Below are positions 14,752-23,849 of a DNA stretch of 64,000 bases, piece after piece. Both the position numbers and the translations under genes were made by a program. Position 1 is the stretch's first letter. Every line of letters begins with the position of its first letter. The notes under the pieces are model-generated. The model was not told the DNA's origin. It saw only the letters and a list, made by a program, of their open reading frames with translations, and did not search any database. Origin of the DNA: Caldifarciminota bacterium (GTDB lineage Bacteria > Hydrothermota > Tepidihabitantia > Tepidihabitantales > Tepidihabitantaceae); NCBI GenBank assembly GCA_026418295.1, contig JAOABP010000008.1, positions 1-64,000 of the forward strand, read 5' to 3'.

Positions 14752-17442
14752 TTAACGCAGCACCGCCGCCTTCTGGGCGTAAACACCTTCGCCGGTTACC
14801 AGCTGGAAAAGATAGATGCCGTTTGTCAGCTCCCGGGCATCAACATTCATCCGGACATAGTCGCCAAAATTGACCTGACGGCTTACTGTACTTACCAGCT
14901 GTCCGGAGAGGCTGTAAACCCGCAGTTCCACACCACCCGTTACCGGTGCGGTAAATTCCACCAGCGCCCGGCTGCTGAACGGATTGGGCGTAATCCGCAG
15001 GGCATAAGGTCGCCGGCTTTCAGCTGCCACTGGCGGCTGTTCCACCCCGGGCAACCGCTCACCAAACCAGTCAAAGATTCTCCGGATCAGGGTCCAGCGC
15101 TGGAGATAGCGGTTGGAATGGTCAATCGCCTCAAACGGCACCGAGAAGAAGACCAGCCGGTAGTTGCCCGAGTAGCGAATCATCGGCACCGCGGTCGTAT
15201 CCGGATAGTCCCGGTAGCGGGCGCAGGCAACCGCCTCACCCAGCGCCCGGATTGCATCGCTGGAACGGGCGTTGTTCGCTCCACCACCGCCCGCGGTCAC
15301 CATCGTATCACCGCGCGTCAGCGGATCGCCGACAATTCCCGGCAGATAGGGCTTGCCGGTCGAGTCCGCAACATATTCACATTTGAGATAGTTGCTCAGA
15401 AAGGCACTGCCGTTCAGCTCATAGGCGATGTTCTGCCCGGAAAGGATCAGTTTGCCGCCGTTGTCCAGATATGACGCCAGATTTGCCTGATCGGTCGGCG
15501 TCAGCGTGCTGGTCCGGGTATCACCGGTGAACCAGATGACCACCGGATAATGGCGCAGGGTGTCCGCTGAAGGTGAACCCGAGGTCTGAACCGAATAGAC
15601 ATCATAGAGCAGACGGTTGGAATCGCAGGCGGAGGTGTAGTAGCGCTCATAGTTCTGCCCCGCATCATCATCAACGATCAGCACCCGCGGACTGCCGGAC
15701 TGGGCAGCAAAGTTGGTGTCCGGATATGCCGGCTCCGGACTGGCGCTCACGGTGAGAAAGAACCGGAGCATCTCCGGCGGTGCCGCCGGGCTGATCTGAA
15801 AGACAAAGGAATCGGCAGAGCAGTTGCCACTGCCCCCTCCCGGAATATCCGGGAAGGTTGCCGTTCCCTTGACAATTGTAACATCAGTGCCCAGGACCCC
15901 GAGTGTCGCCTGAACATTGGTTGCGGTGCGCCACCCCGGACTGTTGGCATAGGTGACAATCAGCGCCACCGTTTCGCCCGGGTCCGGCCTGCCATTACCG
16001 CCACCGTCGTTGAACCGCCAGCCGGTCAGCTTCAGGTTGCAGTAATACTGCGGGAGCACGACATTCGCCATTGACACCCTGCCTGCACCCAGCTTGCCCT
16101 GAACATAGAGCGGGTCGGGCATGGAATCGCAGGCATCATGGAGCAGCTGGATACAGGTGGCATTGGAAACCGTGGAGTCATAGGACTTGATCCAGCAGGC
16201 AACGCCCGCCGCCAGCGGACAGGACATTGAGGTGCCGTCAAGCGAGGCATATGAACCGACCAGCCGGGGCACCGTGGAGTAAATCCCTTCACCCGGCGCG
16301 GTTACATCCACCCAGGTGCCGTAATTGGACCAGGAGGTCTTGGTGTCATTTCTGCCAGAAGCGGCGACATTTTCCACCCCGTTATAGCAGGCAGGATAGC
16401 GCATCGCCTCCACACCTTCGTTGCCCGCCGAGCCGAAGAGCACCAGCCCTGAATCCCAGGCATACTGGCAGGCGTCTGCCATCGGCTGATAGGGAGAAGC
16501 GGAACCGAAACTCATGGAAATTGACCAGGCGTTCATCGGCACCAGATAGTAGATCGCTCCGATCGCCGCATATATGCTGATTCCGCCCTCCTGTCCGCAG
16601 CGCAGTGCCATCGAACGGCTGTTCCAGGTGGTACCGGCGACACCAACTCCGTTGTTGGTTACCGCATTGGTAATTCCCCAACAGTGGGTACCGTGCTCAT
16701 TTGTGCCGTAAGGCATGGGAATCGCATCTCCGGTAACAAAATCCCAGCCCACCACATCATCCGCATAACCGTTCATGTCCTGATCCACCCCGTCCAGGTC
16801 GCCGTCAGGATAGGGCAGAGTATCAAACCGGCCATTGCCGTTCACATCCTCGGGCGTATTGATCCAGAGGTTCGCCTCAATGTCAGGATGGAAAAGGTCC
16901 AGCCCGTCATCCAGAACACAGTTGACCACCCGGGTTCTGCCCTTGGCAACACCCCAGGCAAAGGGCGCCCCGAGGTTGACAAAATGCCACTGCCGGCTGT
17001 ATTCCGGATCATTCGGCACCTCATCAAAGCGCATATACCCGTTCGGGCAGACATAATCCACCTCCGACAGCCGCTCATAATCGGCTGCCACCGGTGTGAT
17101 GTCCTGATTGACATCAAACTGAATCAGATACTGCAGATCGCAGCCGTATTTCATTGCAATCGGGTCCACGGTCGGCCGGCGCCAGAGCGGTGCGATCAGT
17201 TTGACCCCCCACTTCCGGTTCAGCTCGTCCAGTGCCGGAATTCCGAACAGTGCCACTCCATCCTTTTCGCTCAAGCTAACCTGTCCGCGCATTTCCGGCT
17301 TCAGCTCAATAATCAGCTGACCGGCAAGATGCTCCTCGCCGTCCGCACTCCGGACCACCGGCCGCAGCAGATCGGGCCAGCTGCCTTGAGCAGACACTAC
17401 CATCACTGCTGCTGCCACCAGGGCTAATACTCTGATTCTCAT
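14752..17442 (-). CDS. Secreted subtilisin-like serine protease with sorting domain
   Basis: An 896-residue S8 family protease. The start is the ATG at 17442, after AACAGGAGGAAACAG; a start 21 nt upstream is less likely. Signal peptide residues 1-20; propeptide to about 160. The catalytic triad can be read as Asp178 (VLDDGLD), His250 (EHGTHC) and Ser405 (DGTSMSCP). After the protease domain come a CARDB/NEW-like beta domain with PDPGETVALIV (about 470-580), then a ThuA/GATase-like region with VLIVDDDAGQNYE and YPVVIWFTGDT (about 585-800), and a C-terminal sorting domain with ITPNPFSSRA, VYSLSGQLVS and GIYLFQL, ending AAVLR. It is an exported protease; substrate unknown. Confidence 0.93.
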   Translation of the reverse strand: MRIRVLALVAAAVMVVSAQGSWPDLLRPVVRSADGEEHLAGQLIIELKPEMRGQVSLSEKDGVALFGIPALDELNRKWGVKLIAPLWRRPTVDPIAMKYGCDLQYLIQFDVNQDITPVAADYERLSEVDYVCPNGYMRFDEVPNDPEYSRQWHFVNLGAPFAWGVAKGRTRVVNCVLDDGLDLFHPDIEANLWINTPEDVNGNGRFDTLPYPDGDLDGVDQDMNGYADDVVGWDFVTGDAIPMPYGTNEHGTHCWGITNAVTNNGVGVAGTTWNSRSMALRCGQEGGISIYAAIGAIYYLVPMNAWSISMSFGSASPYQPMADACQYAWDSGLVLFGSAGNEGVEAMRYPACYNGVENVAASGRNDTKTSWSNYGTWVDVTAPGEGIYSTVPRLVGSYASLDGTSMSCPLAAGVACWIKSYDSTVSNATCIQLLHDACDSMPDPLYVQGKLGAGRVSMANVVLPQYYCNLKLTGWRFNDGGGNGRPDPGETVALIVTYANSPGWRTATNVQATLGVLGTDVTIVKGTATFPDIPGGGSGNCSADSFVFQISPAAPPEMLRFFLTVSASPEPAYPDTNFAAQSGSPRVLIVDDDAGQNYERYYTSACDSNRLLYDVYSVQTSGSPSADTLRHYPVVIWFTGDTRTSTLTPTDQANLASYLDNGGKLILSGQNIAYELNGSAFLSNYLKCEYVADSTGKPYLPGIVGDPLTRGDTMVTAGGGGANNARSSDAIRALGEAVACARYRDYPDTTAVPMIRYSGNYRLVFFSVPFEAIDHSNRYLQRWTLIRRIFDWFGERLPGVEQPPVAAESRRPYALRITPNPFSSRALVEFTAPVTGGVELRVYSLSGQLVSTVSRQVNFGDYVRMNVDARELTNGIYLFQLVTGEGVYAQKAAVLR

Positions 17443-17571
17443 CTGTTTCCTCCTGTTAATCAAAATCTAAAATTGCCACCTGTTCCCATTACTGGTCAGG
17501 TGCCAGCAGTCATTCCGTTTCCACTCTCCCATTTGTTCTGGCTGAGTGAAACGCCGGAATTCTCAGCTTTA

Positions 17572-17599
17572 ATCATAGAGAATGCCGGAATGAAGTCAA
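17572..17599 (-). promoter_or_regulatory. Promoter of the subtilisin gene
   Basis: Minus strand: TTGACT (17599-17594), 16-bp spacer, TATGAT (17577-17572). About 129 nt lie between the -10 and the start, so this is another long-leader secreted-protein gene. Confidence 0.65.
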
Positions 17600-17630
17600 C
17601 AACTTGCCGGACCGCCGGCGGAAAAAACCG

Positions 17631-18404
17631 CTAATCGCCGGACGGTTTGTCCGCCGCGATGATCAGCTGTTCGGGCAGACCGGAAAGGTTGGGCATCTCC
17701 CACCGCTGCCGGGCATCGCCCACCTCCTCAATGCCCGTAACCCGGAACCCGGCACGGTTGAGAAAGAAGAAGTGATCCGAAATGGTCCAGCGGAACTCAA
17801 AGCGCCGGGAGGTAAGACCGGCCGGAGTTTCATCCGGCATGCCCGGATAGCGGAACTCCTCCTCTGCCTCCTCTCTCGGCTTCTGACGCTCAAAATAGGA
17901 ATGCGCGACCCGTGGCTGCCCCGGCTCCTGTTTCCAGATGCGCCGGAACGGATGATACTCGTTGATGATCAGCCTGCCGCCGGGAGTCAGAATCCGGAAC
18001 ACCTCAAGATAAAAATCACCCAGATTCTCAATGCCGGCACTCAGCTGGGCAGCATAGGCGATGTCACACCAGCCCTCACCCAGTGCAGAAAGCTTCCCGA
18101 ACTCCGCCTCACGGAACTCCAGCTCCACCCCGACAATCTGTGCCCGGACCATAACCACATCCAGCCCGCTGTTTGTCGGATCAACCACCGTCACCTTTGC
18201 CCCCATCGCTGCCAGCGCGAGGGGCACCATGCCCTCACCCGCGCCCAGCACCACCACCCGCCGGCCTGCTACCACACCCAGAAACTCCAGCTCTGCCTGG
18301 TTGAGCACCAGCGCCGGCATCACCACCACCCGGCGCCAGATATCGCTGTCCTCAGGGTTACGCTCCCAGGAAGGAGCAACCGGAATGTAATCCCGCCGCT
18401 CCAT
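17631..18404 (-). CDS. SAM-dependent methyltransferase (class I)
   Basis: A 257-residue Rossmann-fold methyltransferase. Motif I is VVVLGAGEGMVPLALAAMGA, followed by the acidic VTVVDPTN and a later LTPGGRLIINEYHP, typical of small-molecule or quinone-type methyltransferases. The ATG at 18404 is chosen over an upstream in-frame start at 18443 because it is 5 nt past the stop of the preceding gene. Last gene of a minus-strand group behind a beta-barrel protein and a lipoprotein. Substrate cannot be inferred. Confidence 0.8.
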   Translation of the reverse strand: MERRDYIPVAPSWERNPEDSDIWRRVVVMPALVLNQAELEFLGVVAGRRVVVLGAGEGMVPLALAAMGAKVTVVDPTNSGLDVVMVRAQIVGVELEFREAEFGKLSALGEGWCDIAYAAQLSAGIENLGDFYLEVFRILTPGGRLIINEYHPFRRIWKQEPGQPRVAHSYFERQKPREEAEEEFRYPGMPDETPAGLTSRRFEFRWTISDHFFFLNRAGFRVTGIEEVGDARQRWEMPNLSGLPEQLIIAADKPSGD

Positions 18405-18408
18405 TTTT

Positions 18409-19050
18409 CTACCGGTATTCCACCAGGAGCTCGTCACCGGCACCGGTGGACCGCTTTACCACTCCCACATCCGGTGCCAGCCACTCAACCCAGTTGATAA
18501 CGGTGGTATCTTCGCTGACAATCGTTTCGGTAAACTCCAGCCGGTAGCAGTCCTCAAATTCACCTGCCGGCACGGTCACCGTTTCAATCTCCCCCACCCG
18601 GATATCCAGGAGATGGGTAAAGGCAATTGTATCCGGACCGGAAATCAGGGTGGTGTCAAACCGGTCCTGATACCGGTTACCGAGAACCGGCGGGAGCCAG
18701 TAAAGTAACCCGAAACGGAACTCAACCGTATCCTCCCCTCCCGGTCTGGGCCTGGTGGTAACGATCAGCTTTCTGACCTCGTTCGGGCTGGTGATATAGT
18801 ACTCGGGAGCAAAATTCCGGTCCACCTGAATGCATCCCCGGTTGAGCACCGCAGTATCACCCCGCACCTCCACATAGACTGTATCATTTCCGAGCGCATA
18901 CTTCCAGCTCCTGCCCGCACTCAGGGGAAAATAATTTCTGCCTGCCCGGAACAGAACCCGCTCCGAACAGCCGGCAATCAGCCCGACGAGCAGTAATAAC
19001 AGCCCGGATACCGCCACCATCACCCCGGTCTTTCTCCCGCTAAAAGGCAT
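18409..19050 (-). CDS. Putative lipoprotein, function unknown
   Basis: A 213-residue protein with a lipoprotein signal: a hydrophobic stretch LLLLLVGLIAGC with the lipobox Cys at about residue 28. GGAGGTGGGTT precedes the ATG. The mature part looks beta-rich, starts with YFPLSAGRSWKY, a motif common in secreted proteins that begin with a PL-GxxW pattern, and contains TVPAGEFEDCYRLEFTE. It overlaps the upstream beta-barrel gene by 11 nt, which suggests the two envelope proteins act together. Confidence 0.75.
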   Translation of the reverse strand: MPFSGRKTGVMVAVSGLLLLLVGLIAGCSERVLFRAGRNYFPLSAGRSWKYALGNDTVYVEVRGDTAVLNRGCIQVDRNFAPEYYITSPNEVRKLIVTTRPRPGGEDTVEFRFGLLYWLPPVLGNRYQDRFDTTLISGPDTIAFTHLLDIRVGEIETVTVPAGEFEDCYRLEFTETIVSEDTTVINWVEWLAPDVGVVKRSTGAGDELLVEYR

Positions 19051-19546
19051 AACCCACCTCCACCCGCAGCATCGGAATATAGGTCAGCAGCGGGCGGTCT
19101 GCCCTGCCTTCCATAAAGATGATATTATCCAGTCCCGCACTCACCCGGCTTTTACCTTCGTGCTGAATAACCTTCATTGCCAGATGAATATCCGGTGTCC
19201 TGCCCGTTTCCCGGCCGGTGTTGAAGCTGCGCTGAAGGATGCTGTAACCGGCACCCGCCCCGGCGCTGATGCCCCAGTTCATCCGGTGTAAAAACTCATA
19301 ATCATAAGCCAGCGCCACATCATGCACCCTCAGCTCATACGGAACGCTCACCTGACCCGGAAAGGTAAAATATGAATATCCCAGCTCCAGCCGGTGCCGG
19401 TTCAGCGAATACCCCGCCTGTAAACCGATCGTTGTGCCGGAACGGAGCGTGCGGTTGACTCCGCCGGTGGGAAATGCAATCCCCACCCGGCCACCGATAT
19501 CCAGCCCGCTGCACAGAAGAGTTAAAATTACTGTCAGATTGACCAC
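19040..19546 (-). CDS. Small outer-membrane beta-barrel-like protein
   Basis: A 168-residue protein with a short signal sequence (about 1-15), alternating hydrophobic/polar strands such as HRLELGYSYFTFP and WGISAGAGAGYSIL, and a C-terminal aromatic residue in VGYAF, as in outer-membrane barrels of eight to ten strands. The start is GTG at 19546; it has no Shine-Dalgarno and sits six bases after a -10 box. Related in plan to the OmpA/OmpW-like small barrels, but no family can be named. Confidence 0.7.
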   Translation of the reverse strand: MVNLTVILTLLCSGLDIGGRVGIAFPTGGVNRTLRSGTTIGLQAGYSLNRHRLELGYSYFTFPGQVSVPYELRVHDVALAYDYEFLHRMNWGISAGAGAGYSILQRSFNTGRETGRTPDIHLAMKVIQHEGKSRVSAGLDNIIFMEGRADRPLLTYIPMLRVEVGYAF

Positions 19547-19552
19547 AAAAGA

Positions 19553-19581
19553 ACTTTATCCCCGAATTCGGCTTTTGTCAA
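19553..19581 (-). promoter_or_regulatory. Leaderless promoter of the beta-barrel gene
   Basis: Minus strand: TTGACA (19581-19576), 17-bp spacer, TAAAGT (19558-19553), then six bases and the GTG at 19546. The -35 box overlaps the nadA stop codon, so this gene can be expressed apart from the nadA operon. Confidence 0.65.
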
Positions 19582-20495
19582 GAAATCTCCAGCATTCGCT
19601 TCAGCGCCCGCTGTGCCCGTTCTGCCACGATCGCCGGTATCTCCACCTCGGGAACCACCCCCTGCAGTGCCGCCTTCACATCATCAAGGCTGGTTAGTTT
19701 CATATTCCGGCAGATGGCGGTCCGGCGCAGCGGATAGCAGTGGCAATCCGGGTACTCGCGCCGGATCCGGTTGCACATCCCGGCTTCGGTACCGAGTACC
19801 AGCTCCTTCACCTCACGGGCAATCCGGACCATCCCGCTCGTCGATGCCACCCGGTCGGCGACCTGAATCACCTCCAGCGGACATTCCGGATGGACCACCA
19901 CCAGCGCACCGGGATGTTCAATGCGCGCCCGCCTGACATCCTCAACCGTAAACTGGGCATGGACATAGCAGAACCCCTCCCAGGGAATGATCTCCCTTCC
20001 TGTCTCCTGTTCCACCCAGCGTGCCAGATTCCGGTCCGGCACGAAGAGAATTTTTGGGGACCTGGGCAGAGACTGAACGACCCGCACCGCATTGGCTGAG
20101 GTACAGCAGATATCCGCCTCTGCCTTGACTTCTGCCGGCGTATTCACATAGGCTACCACCAGTACATCTCCCAGCTCCTGCCGGCGCCGGCGCAGCGCTT
20201 CAGCAGTAATCATGTTCGCCATCTGGCATCCTGCCTTGGGATCGGCAAGTACCACTGGTCGCCCGGGATTGACCAGTTTAGCGTTCTCCGCCATGAACCG
20301 CACCCCGCAGAAGACAATCAGCGCACTCTCCACCCGGGCAGCCGCCTGCGCCAGCTCGAGCGAATCACCGATAAAATCTGCCACCTCATAGATCTCGGGC
20401 AGCTGATAATTGTGCGCCAGAATCACCGCCCGCTGCTTCTGTTTCAGCTGTCTGATTTCCGCAATCAGCCGTTCCTGCTCACCACTTTCCGCCAC
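19578..20495 (-). CDS. nadA: Quinolinate synthase
   Basis: Makes quinolinate from iminoaspartate and dihydroxyacetone phosphate in NAD synthesis, using a 4Fe-4S cluster. The 305-residue length fits. Conserved parts: AHNYQLPEIYEVADFIGDS (about 24), VFCGVRFMAENAK with a cluster Cys (about 76-90), DPKAGCQMA, HPECPLEV (about 202) and RTAICRNMK near the end. Start is GTG at 20495 after GGAGGTAAAGA, three bases past the DUF488 stop. nadB and nadC are not in the window. Confidence 0.95.
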   Translation of the reverse strand: MAESGEQERLIAEIRQLKQKQRAVILAHNYQLPEIYEVADFIGDSLELAQAAARVESALIVFCGVRFMAENAKLVNPGRPVVLADPKAGCQMANMITAEALRRRRQELGDVLVVAYVNTPAEVKAEADICCTSANAVRVVQSLPRSPKILFVPDRNLARWVEQETGREIIPWEGFCYVHAQFTVEDVRRARIEHPGALVVVHPECPLEVIQVADRVASTSGMVRIAREVKELVLGTEAGMCNRIRREYPDCHCYPLRRTAICRNMKLTSLDDVKAALQGVVPEVEIPAIVAERAQRALKRMLEIS

Positions 20496-20498
20496 TCT

Positions 20499-20987
20499 TT
20501 ACCTCCGGGGACGCCGTGTTACCGCCGGCGTCCAGAAACGGTCCTCCTCCAGTATATGCACCACCTCAATCCCCTGTCGCGCCAGTTCCTCCGCGATAAT
20601 CAGCCGGTGGCACCGCTCGGGCAGATAACAGGAGCAGACAATACAGCACACCCGGACCGGCACCTTGCCGGCAATAATCTTCAGCCCCCGGCGCACCTGC
20701 TCCCGGTTCAGCCACTCCTTCAGACTGTCCCGGACTGCTCCCACCCCTTCCGGTGGCGCCAGCTCGTTTCCCAGATACAGGTAATTGACCCTGTTGGCTG
20801 AACACAGCGCCTCCATCCCCGCCCGGCTGTAGTCGGTCTTTTCCGCACCGAAGAAACTTGGTGGATTAACCGGTGCCGCAGGCAGATTGGCACGAATGTC
20901 AAACAGCACCTGAATGCCGAACTTGGTCAGCAGCCGGCTGAACTCAAACCCGGGCCGGCGGCCGATTCCCAGTGTATAAAGCCTCAT
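20499..20987 (-). CDS. DUF488 family protein
   Basis: A 162-residue cytoplasmic protein of the DUF488 family. Signatures: LYTLGIGRRPGFEFSRLL at the start, VLFDIRANLPA (about 28), and the C-terminal cysteine/histidine motif CSCYLPERCHRLIIAEEL. Biochemical role is not established; the Cys-His cluster suggests metal or thiol chemistry. Its ATG overlaps the scpA stop (ATGA). Confidence 0.88.
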   Translation of the reverse strand: MRLYTLGIGRRPGFEFSRLLTKFGIQVLFDIRANLPAAPVNPPSFFGAEKTDYSRAGMEALCSANRVNYLYLGNELAPPEGVGAVRDSLKEWLNREQVRRGLKIIAGKVPVRVCCIVCSCYLPERCHRLIIAEELARQGIEVVHILEEDRFWTPAVTRRPRR

Positions 20988-21706
20988 TCCGCCTCCGACA
21001 CCGGGGTCAGATTTTCCGGCTCCCGCCGCATCAGCCGGATCGGACCGAACTCCTCCTGCTGTTCCACCCGCACCTCTCCCAGCCGTACCAGTTCCAGCAG
21101 TGCCAGAAATGTCACAACAATTTCTCCCAGTGTTGCCCCGCTTACCGCCTCCTCAAACTCAACCACCGCCCGCTCCTCTAAAAGCTGCCTCAACCCTTCT
21201 ATCTTGTCTTCGATTCTGATTTCCCGCGGGGTAATCGTCAGCCGCGGTTCGGGTTTGAGCCGTGCCAGCAGCCGGCTGAAGGCACGGGTCAGTACTGCAA
21301 TGTCTTCCCCTTCAGCCCGGGCCACAGGCGGTGACTCCCCCCGGCGCGGAAAGCGCTGCCGCTGTTCCGCCTCTCTCCGAGCAAGGAGCCGTGCCGCACT
21401 CTGAAACTGCCGGTAGGCATCCAGGATCTGTTCGAGGGAAACCTGTGGTGTTGACAGATCCTCTTCTTCGGTCCGGGGCAGCAGTGCCCGCACTTTGAGC
21501 CGCACCAGCACCGCCGCCATTGTCAGAAAATCACCCGCCACCTCAAGATTCAGCGCTGTGCTGTTGCGGAGCATTGCCAGATAGTCGTCGGTCAGCCGGG
21601 CAATGGGAATGTCAAGGATATCCAGCTCATTCTTCCGCACCAGATAGAGCAGCAGCTCCACCGGGCCTTCAAAAATATCCAGCCGGACCTGTGCTACTTC
21701 ACTCAT
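20984..21706 (-). CDS. scpA: Segregation and condensation protein A
   Basis: A 240-residue kleisin subunit that bridges SMC heads in bacterial condensin. Family signatures: an N-terminal LDIFEGPVELLLYLVRKN, IPIARLTDDYLAM (about 39), FLTMAAVLVRLKVRALLP (about 61), and a C-terminal winged-helix part with GEIVVTFLALLELVRLGEV. scpB and smc are not visible. Placed between a DUF362 protein (4-bp gap) and DUF488 (overlap). Confidence 0.93.
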   Translation of the reverse strand: MSEVAQVRLDIFEGPVELLLYLVRKNELDILDIPIARLTDDYLAMLRNSTALNLEVAGDFLTMAAVLVRLKVRALLPRTEEEDLSTPQVSLEQILDAYRQFQSAARLLARREAEQRQRFPRRGESPPVARAEGEDIAVLTRAFSRLLARLKPEPRLTITPREIRIEDKIEGLRQLLEERAVVEFEEAVSGATLGEIVVTFLALLELVRLGEVRVEQQEEFGPIRLMRREPENLTPVSEAE

Positions 21707-21709
21707 AAC

Positions 21710-22741
21710 CTAAAGACTCACCAGCTCATACTCCCTTTTTCCCAGCCCCAGCTCCACCGCCCGTTCCAGCAGCACCTGATAATTGAGGTGGGGATACAGC
21801 CGTCTGATTTCAACCCCAACCCGGTCCAGCGCCGCCTGATCACAGGCAACCGGGTCCAGCGAGGCAAATACTCCAACATCAGGTATTACCGGCTCCTCGG
21901 TCTGGGGATAACAGTCGCAGTTCGGCGTAACCTTCAGCACAAAGTTGAAGTGAATCGCTACCCGGCCGGCAAGGATCGCCTGGCAGTAGTCTGCCATTTT
22001 CTCCTGCACCGACTCGGACGCCTCATCCCAGTTCAGCTTGATCGCCCCCGAGGGACACACAGCCACACACCCGCCGCAGCCGGTACAGGACCGGCCGATC
22101 TTCGCCACATACTCGACAAAACCGATCGCATCATGCGGACAGTAGTCAACACAGGTACCGCAACTCACACACTTGTTCTTGTCAACATAGGGTTTGGAAC
22201 TGGAATGCATCGCCAGCTTGCCCGCCTTGGCTGCCAGACCCATCGCCAGATTCTTCAGCGTTCCACCATAGCCGACAACAAAATGGCCCTTGAAATGAGC
22301 AAGGTTGATCAGATACCGGTAATAGCGCAGCCCCGAAGCCAGATACGCCTCGGCCACCCGTCCGTTCGGCACCGGCACCGCATAAAACTTCTCACCATAT
22401 TCACCGTCAAGAATTTCAACCGGTGCCAGCACCCGCTCCGGAACAAATCCATGCTCATGCGCCACCTTGATATGCTCACTTGCCCGCTGCCGCCTGCCCC
22501 GGTAAAGCGAAGTGGTCTCAATCAGCGCCGGCTGAAGATTGAAGTAAGTAGTGGTAATCACTACCCGGCGCACATACTCCGGGTCAATATGATTGGTGTT
22601 CCCCGCTTCACCGAAATGGACTTTGATGCCCACCCGCTTTCTCGGCTTCACCATCTCAAAAAACCCGGAATTCTTCAGTACCACCCCCAGTCCGTCCAGC
22701 ACCCGCTCCTTCGGTAAAAACCACACCCTCGCTCTGCTCAT
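21710..22741 (-). CDS. DUF362 protein with two 4Fe-4S clusters
   Basis: A 343-residue protein. The N-terminal DUF362 part (about 1-175) has KVHFGEAGNTNHIDP and LINLAHFKGHFVVGYGGTLKNLAMG. A ferredoxin module follows with two full motifs, CVSCGTCVDYCP and CTGCGGCVAVCP (about 180-230), then VTPNCDCYP and a final DUF362 stretch. The ATG at 22741 overlaps the stop of the radical SAM gene (ATGA), so it is preferred over an upstream in-frame ATG. Likely an electron-transfer or redox protein; partner unknown, possibly the co-encoded radical SAM enzyme. Confidence 0.88.
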   Translation of the reverse strand: MSRARVWFLPKERVLDGLGVVLKNSGFFEMVKPRKRVGIKVHFGEAGNTNHIDPEYVRRVVITTTYFNLQPALIETTSLYRGRRQRASEHIKVAHEHGFVPERVLAPVEILDGEYGEKFYAVPVPNGRVAEAYLASGLRYYRYLINLAHFKGHFVVGYGGTLKNLAMGLAAKAGKLAMHSSSKPYVDKNKCVSCGTCVDYCPHDAIGFVEYVAKIGRSCTGCGGCVAVCPSGAIKLNWDEASESVQEKMADYCQAILAGRVAIHFNFVLKVTPNCDCYPQTEEPVIPDVGVFASLDPVACDQAALDRVGVEIRRLYPHLNYQVLLERAVELGLGKREYELVSL

Positions 22742-23844
22742 CGCCACACACCACTGATTCTGCAACCGCAGAAACGGCATCTGCCATTCGCGATATTGTT
22801 TTCCGTCACCGTAAACCCCTGACGCCCGATCAGTTTCTTACCGCAGTCCGGACAGTAGGTGTTCTCATCGGGATGGCCCGGCACATTGCCGACATACACA
22901 TATTTGAGTCCGGTACGCCGTGCCATCCGCACCGCCCGTTCCAGCGTTGCCACCGGTGTTGCCGGACTGTTGAGCAGTTTATAATCGGGGTGAAACCGGG
23001 TAAAATGTACCGGAATTGTGTCCCCCAGACTGTCCCGGATCCACTCACACATCCGCCGGATGGTTGTGCTGTCATCGTTGAATCCGGGGACCACCAGATT
23101 CACCAGCTCCAGATGCACTCCGCTTTGGGCAACCGTCCGGCATGCCGACAGCACCGGGGCAAGCGTTGAACCACACACCCGCTCATAAAACTCCGGTGTA
23201 AACCCCTTGAGGTCAATCTTGATTGCGTCCACCACCCGGCACAGCGACTCCAGCGGCTGCGGATTCACATATCCACCGGAGACAACTGCAGTTCTGATAC
23301 CCCTTGACCGCGCCTGCCGGGCAATATCGTACATATACTCATAAAACACCACCGGCTCCGTATAGGTAAAACAGATAACCGGCAGTTTCAGCCGTTCTGC
23401 CAGTGCCACCACCTCCTCCGGACTCATCGTTTCTGCCGGTACATCCTCCGGTTTTGCCTGAGAGATCTCCCAGTTCTGACAGTACCGGCAGCGCTGATTA
23501 CACCCGACCGTTGCCAGCGTCAGCCTTTCCCTGCCGGGCAGAAAATGGAAAAAAGGCGCCTTTTCAATCGGCTCGCGGTTAATGGAACAGGGCCGGCCGT
23601 AGACCAGAGAATAGAGCACCCCGTTTCTGTTCTCCCGGACCCGGCAGAACCCCCTTTTCCCGGAAGGAATCACGCAGCGCCGCGGGCACAGCTCACACTG
23701 GACAACGTGGTTATCCAGCTTCCGGTACCACATCGCCTCCCTGCCCCCGCTGTGCTGCCCGATCTTTGAGTCCACTGCCGGTATTGTCCCGACCAGAATC
23801 AGCAGAAAAACCGCCAGCCCGGCTTTCAAACAACCTCTCACCAT
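22738..23844 (-). CDS. AmmeMemoRadiSam-type radical SAM enzyme with membrane leader
   Basis: A 368-residue radical SAM protein of the AmrS/pyruvate-formate-lyase-activase-like family. The SAM cluster motif is GCNQRCRYCQNW (about 113). A Cys-rich N-terminal CELCPRRCVIPSGKRGFCRV and a C-terminal zinc-ribbon-like tail (YCPDCGKKLIG, CRFCGCRISG) match the family. The first 30 residues form a hydrophobic segment GLAVFLLILVGTIP, unusual for this family and suggesting membrane attachment or export. Start ATG at 23844 is nine bases after an alternative TTG at 23853 that overlaps the upstream stop. Memo and AMMECR1 partners are not adjacent. Confidence 0.88.
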   Translation of the reverse strand: MVRGCLKAGLAVFLLILVGTIPAVDSKIGQHSGGREAMWYRKLDNHVVQCELCPRRCVIPSGKRGFCRVRENRNGVLYSLVYGRPCSINREPIEKAPFFHFLPGRERLTLATVGCNQRCRYCQNWEISQAKPEDVPAETMSPEEVVALAERLKLPVICFTYTEPVVFYEYMYDIARQARSRGIRTAVVSGGYVNPQPLESLCRVVDAIKIDLKGFTPEFYERVCGSTLAPVLSACRTVAQSGVHLELVNLVVPGFNDDSTTIRRMCEWIRDSLGDTIPVHFTRFHPDYKLLNSPATPVATLERAVRMARRTGLKYVYVGNVPGHPDENTYCPDCGKKLIGRQGFTVTENNIANGRCRFCGCRISGVWR

Positions 23845-23849
23845 GAGAC

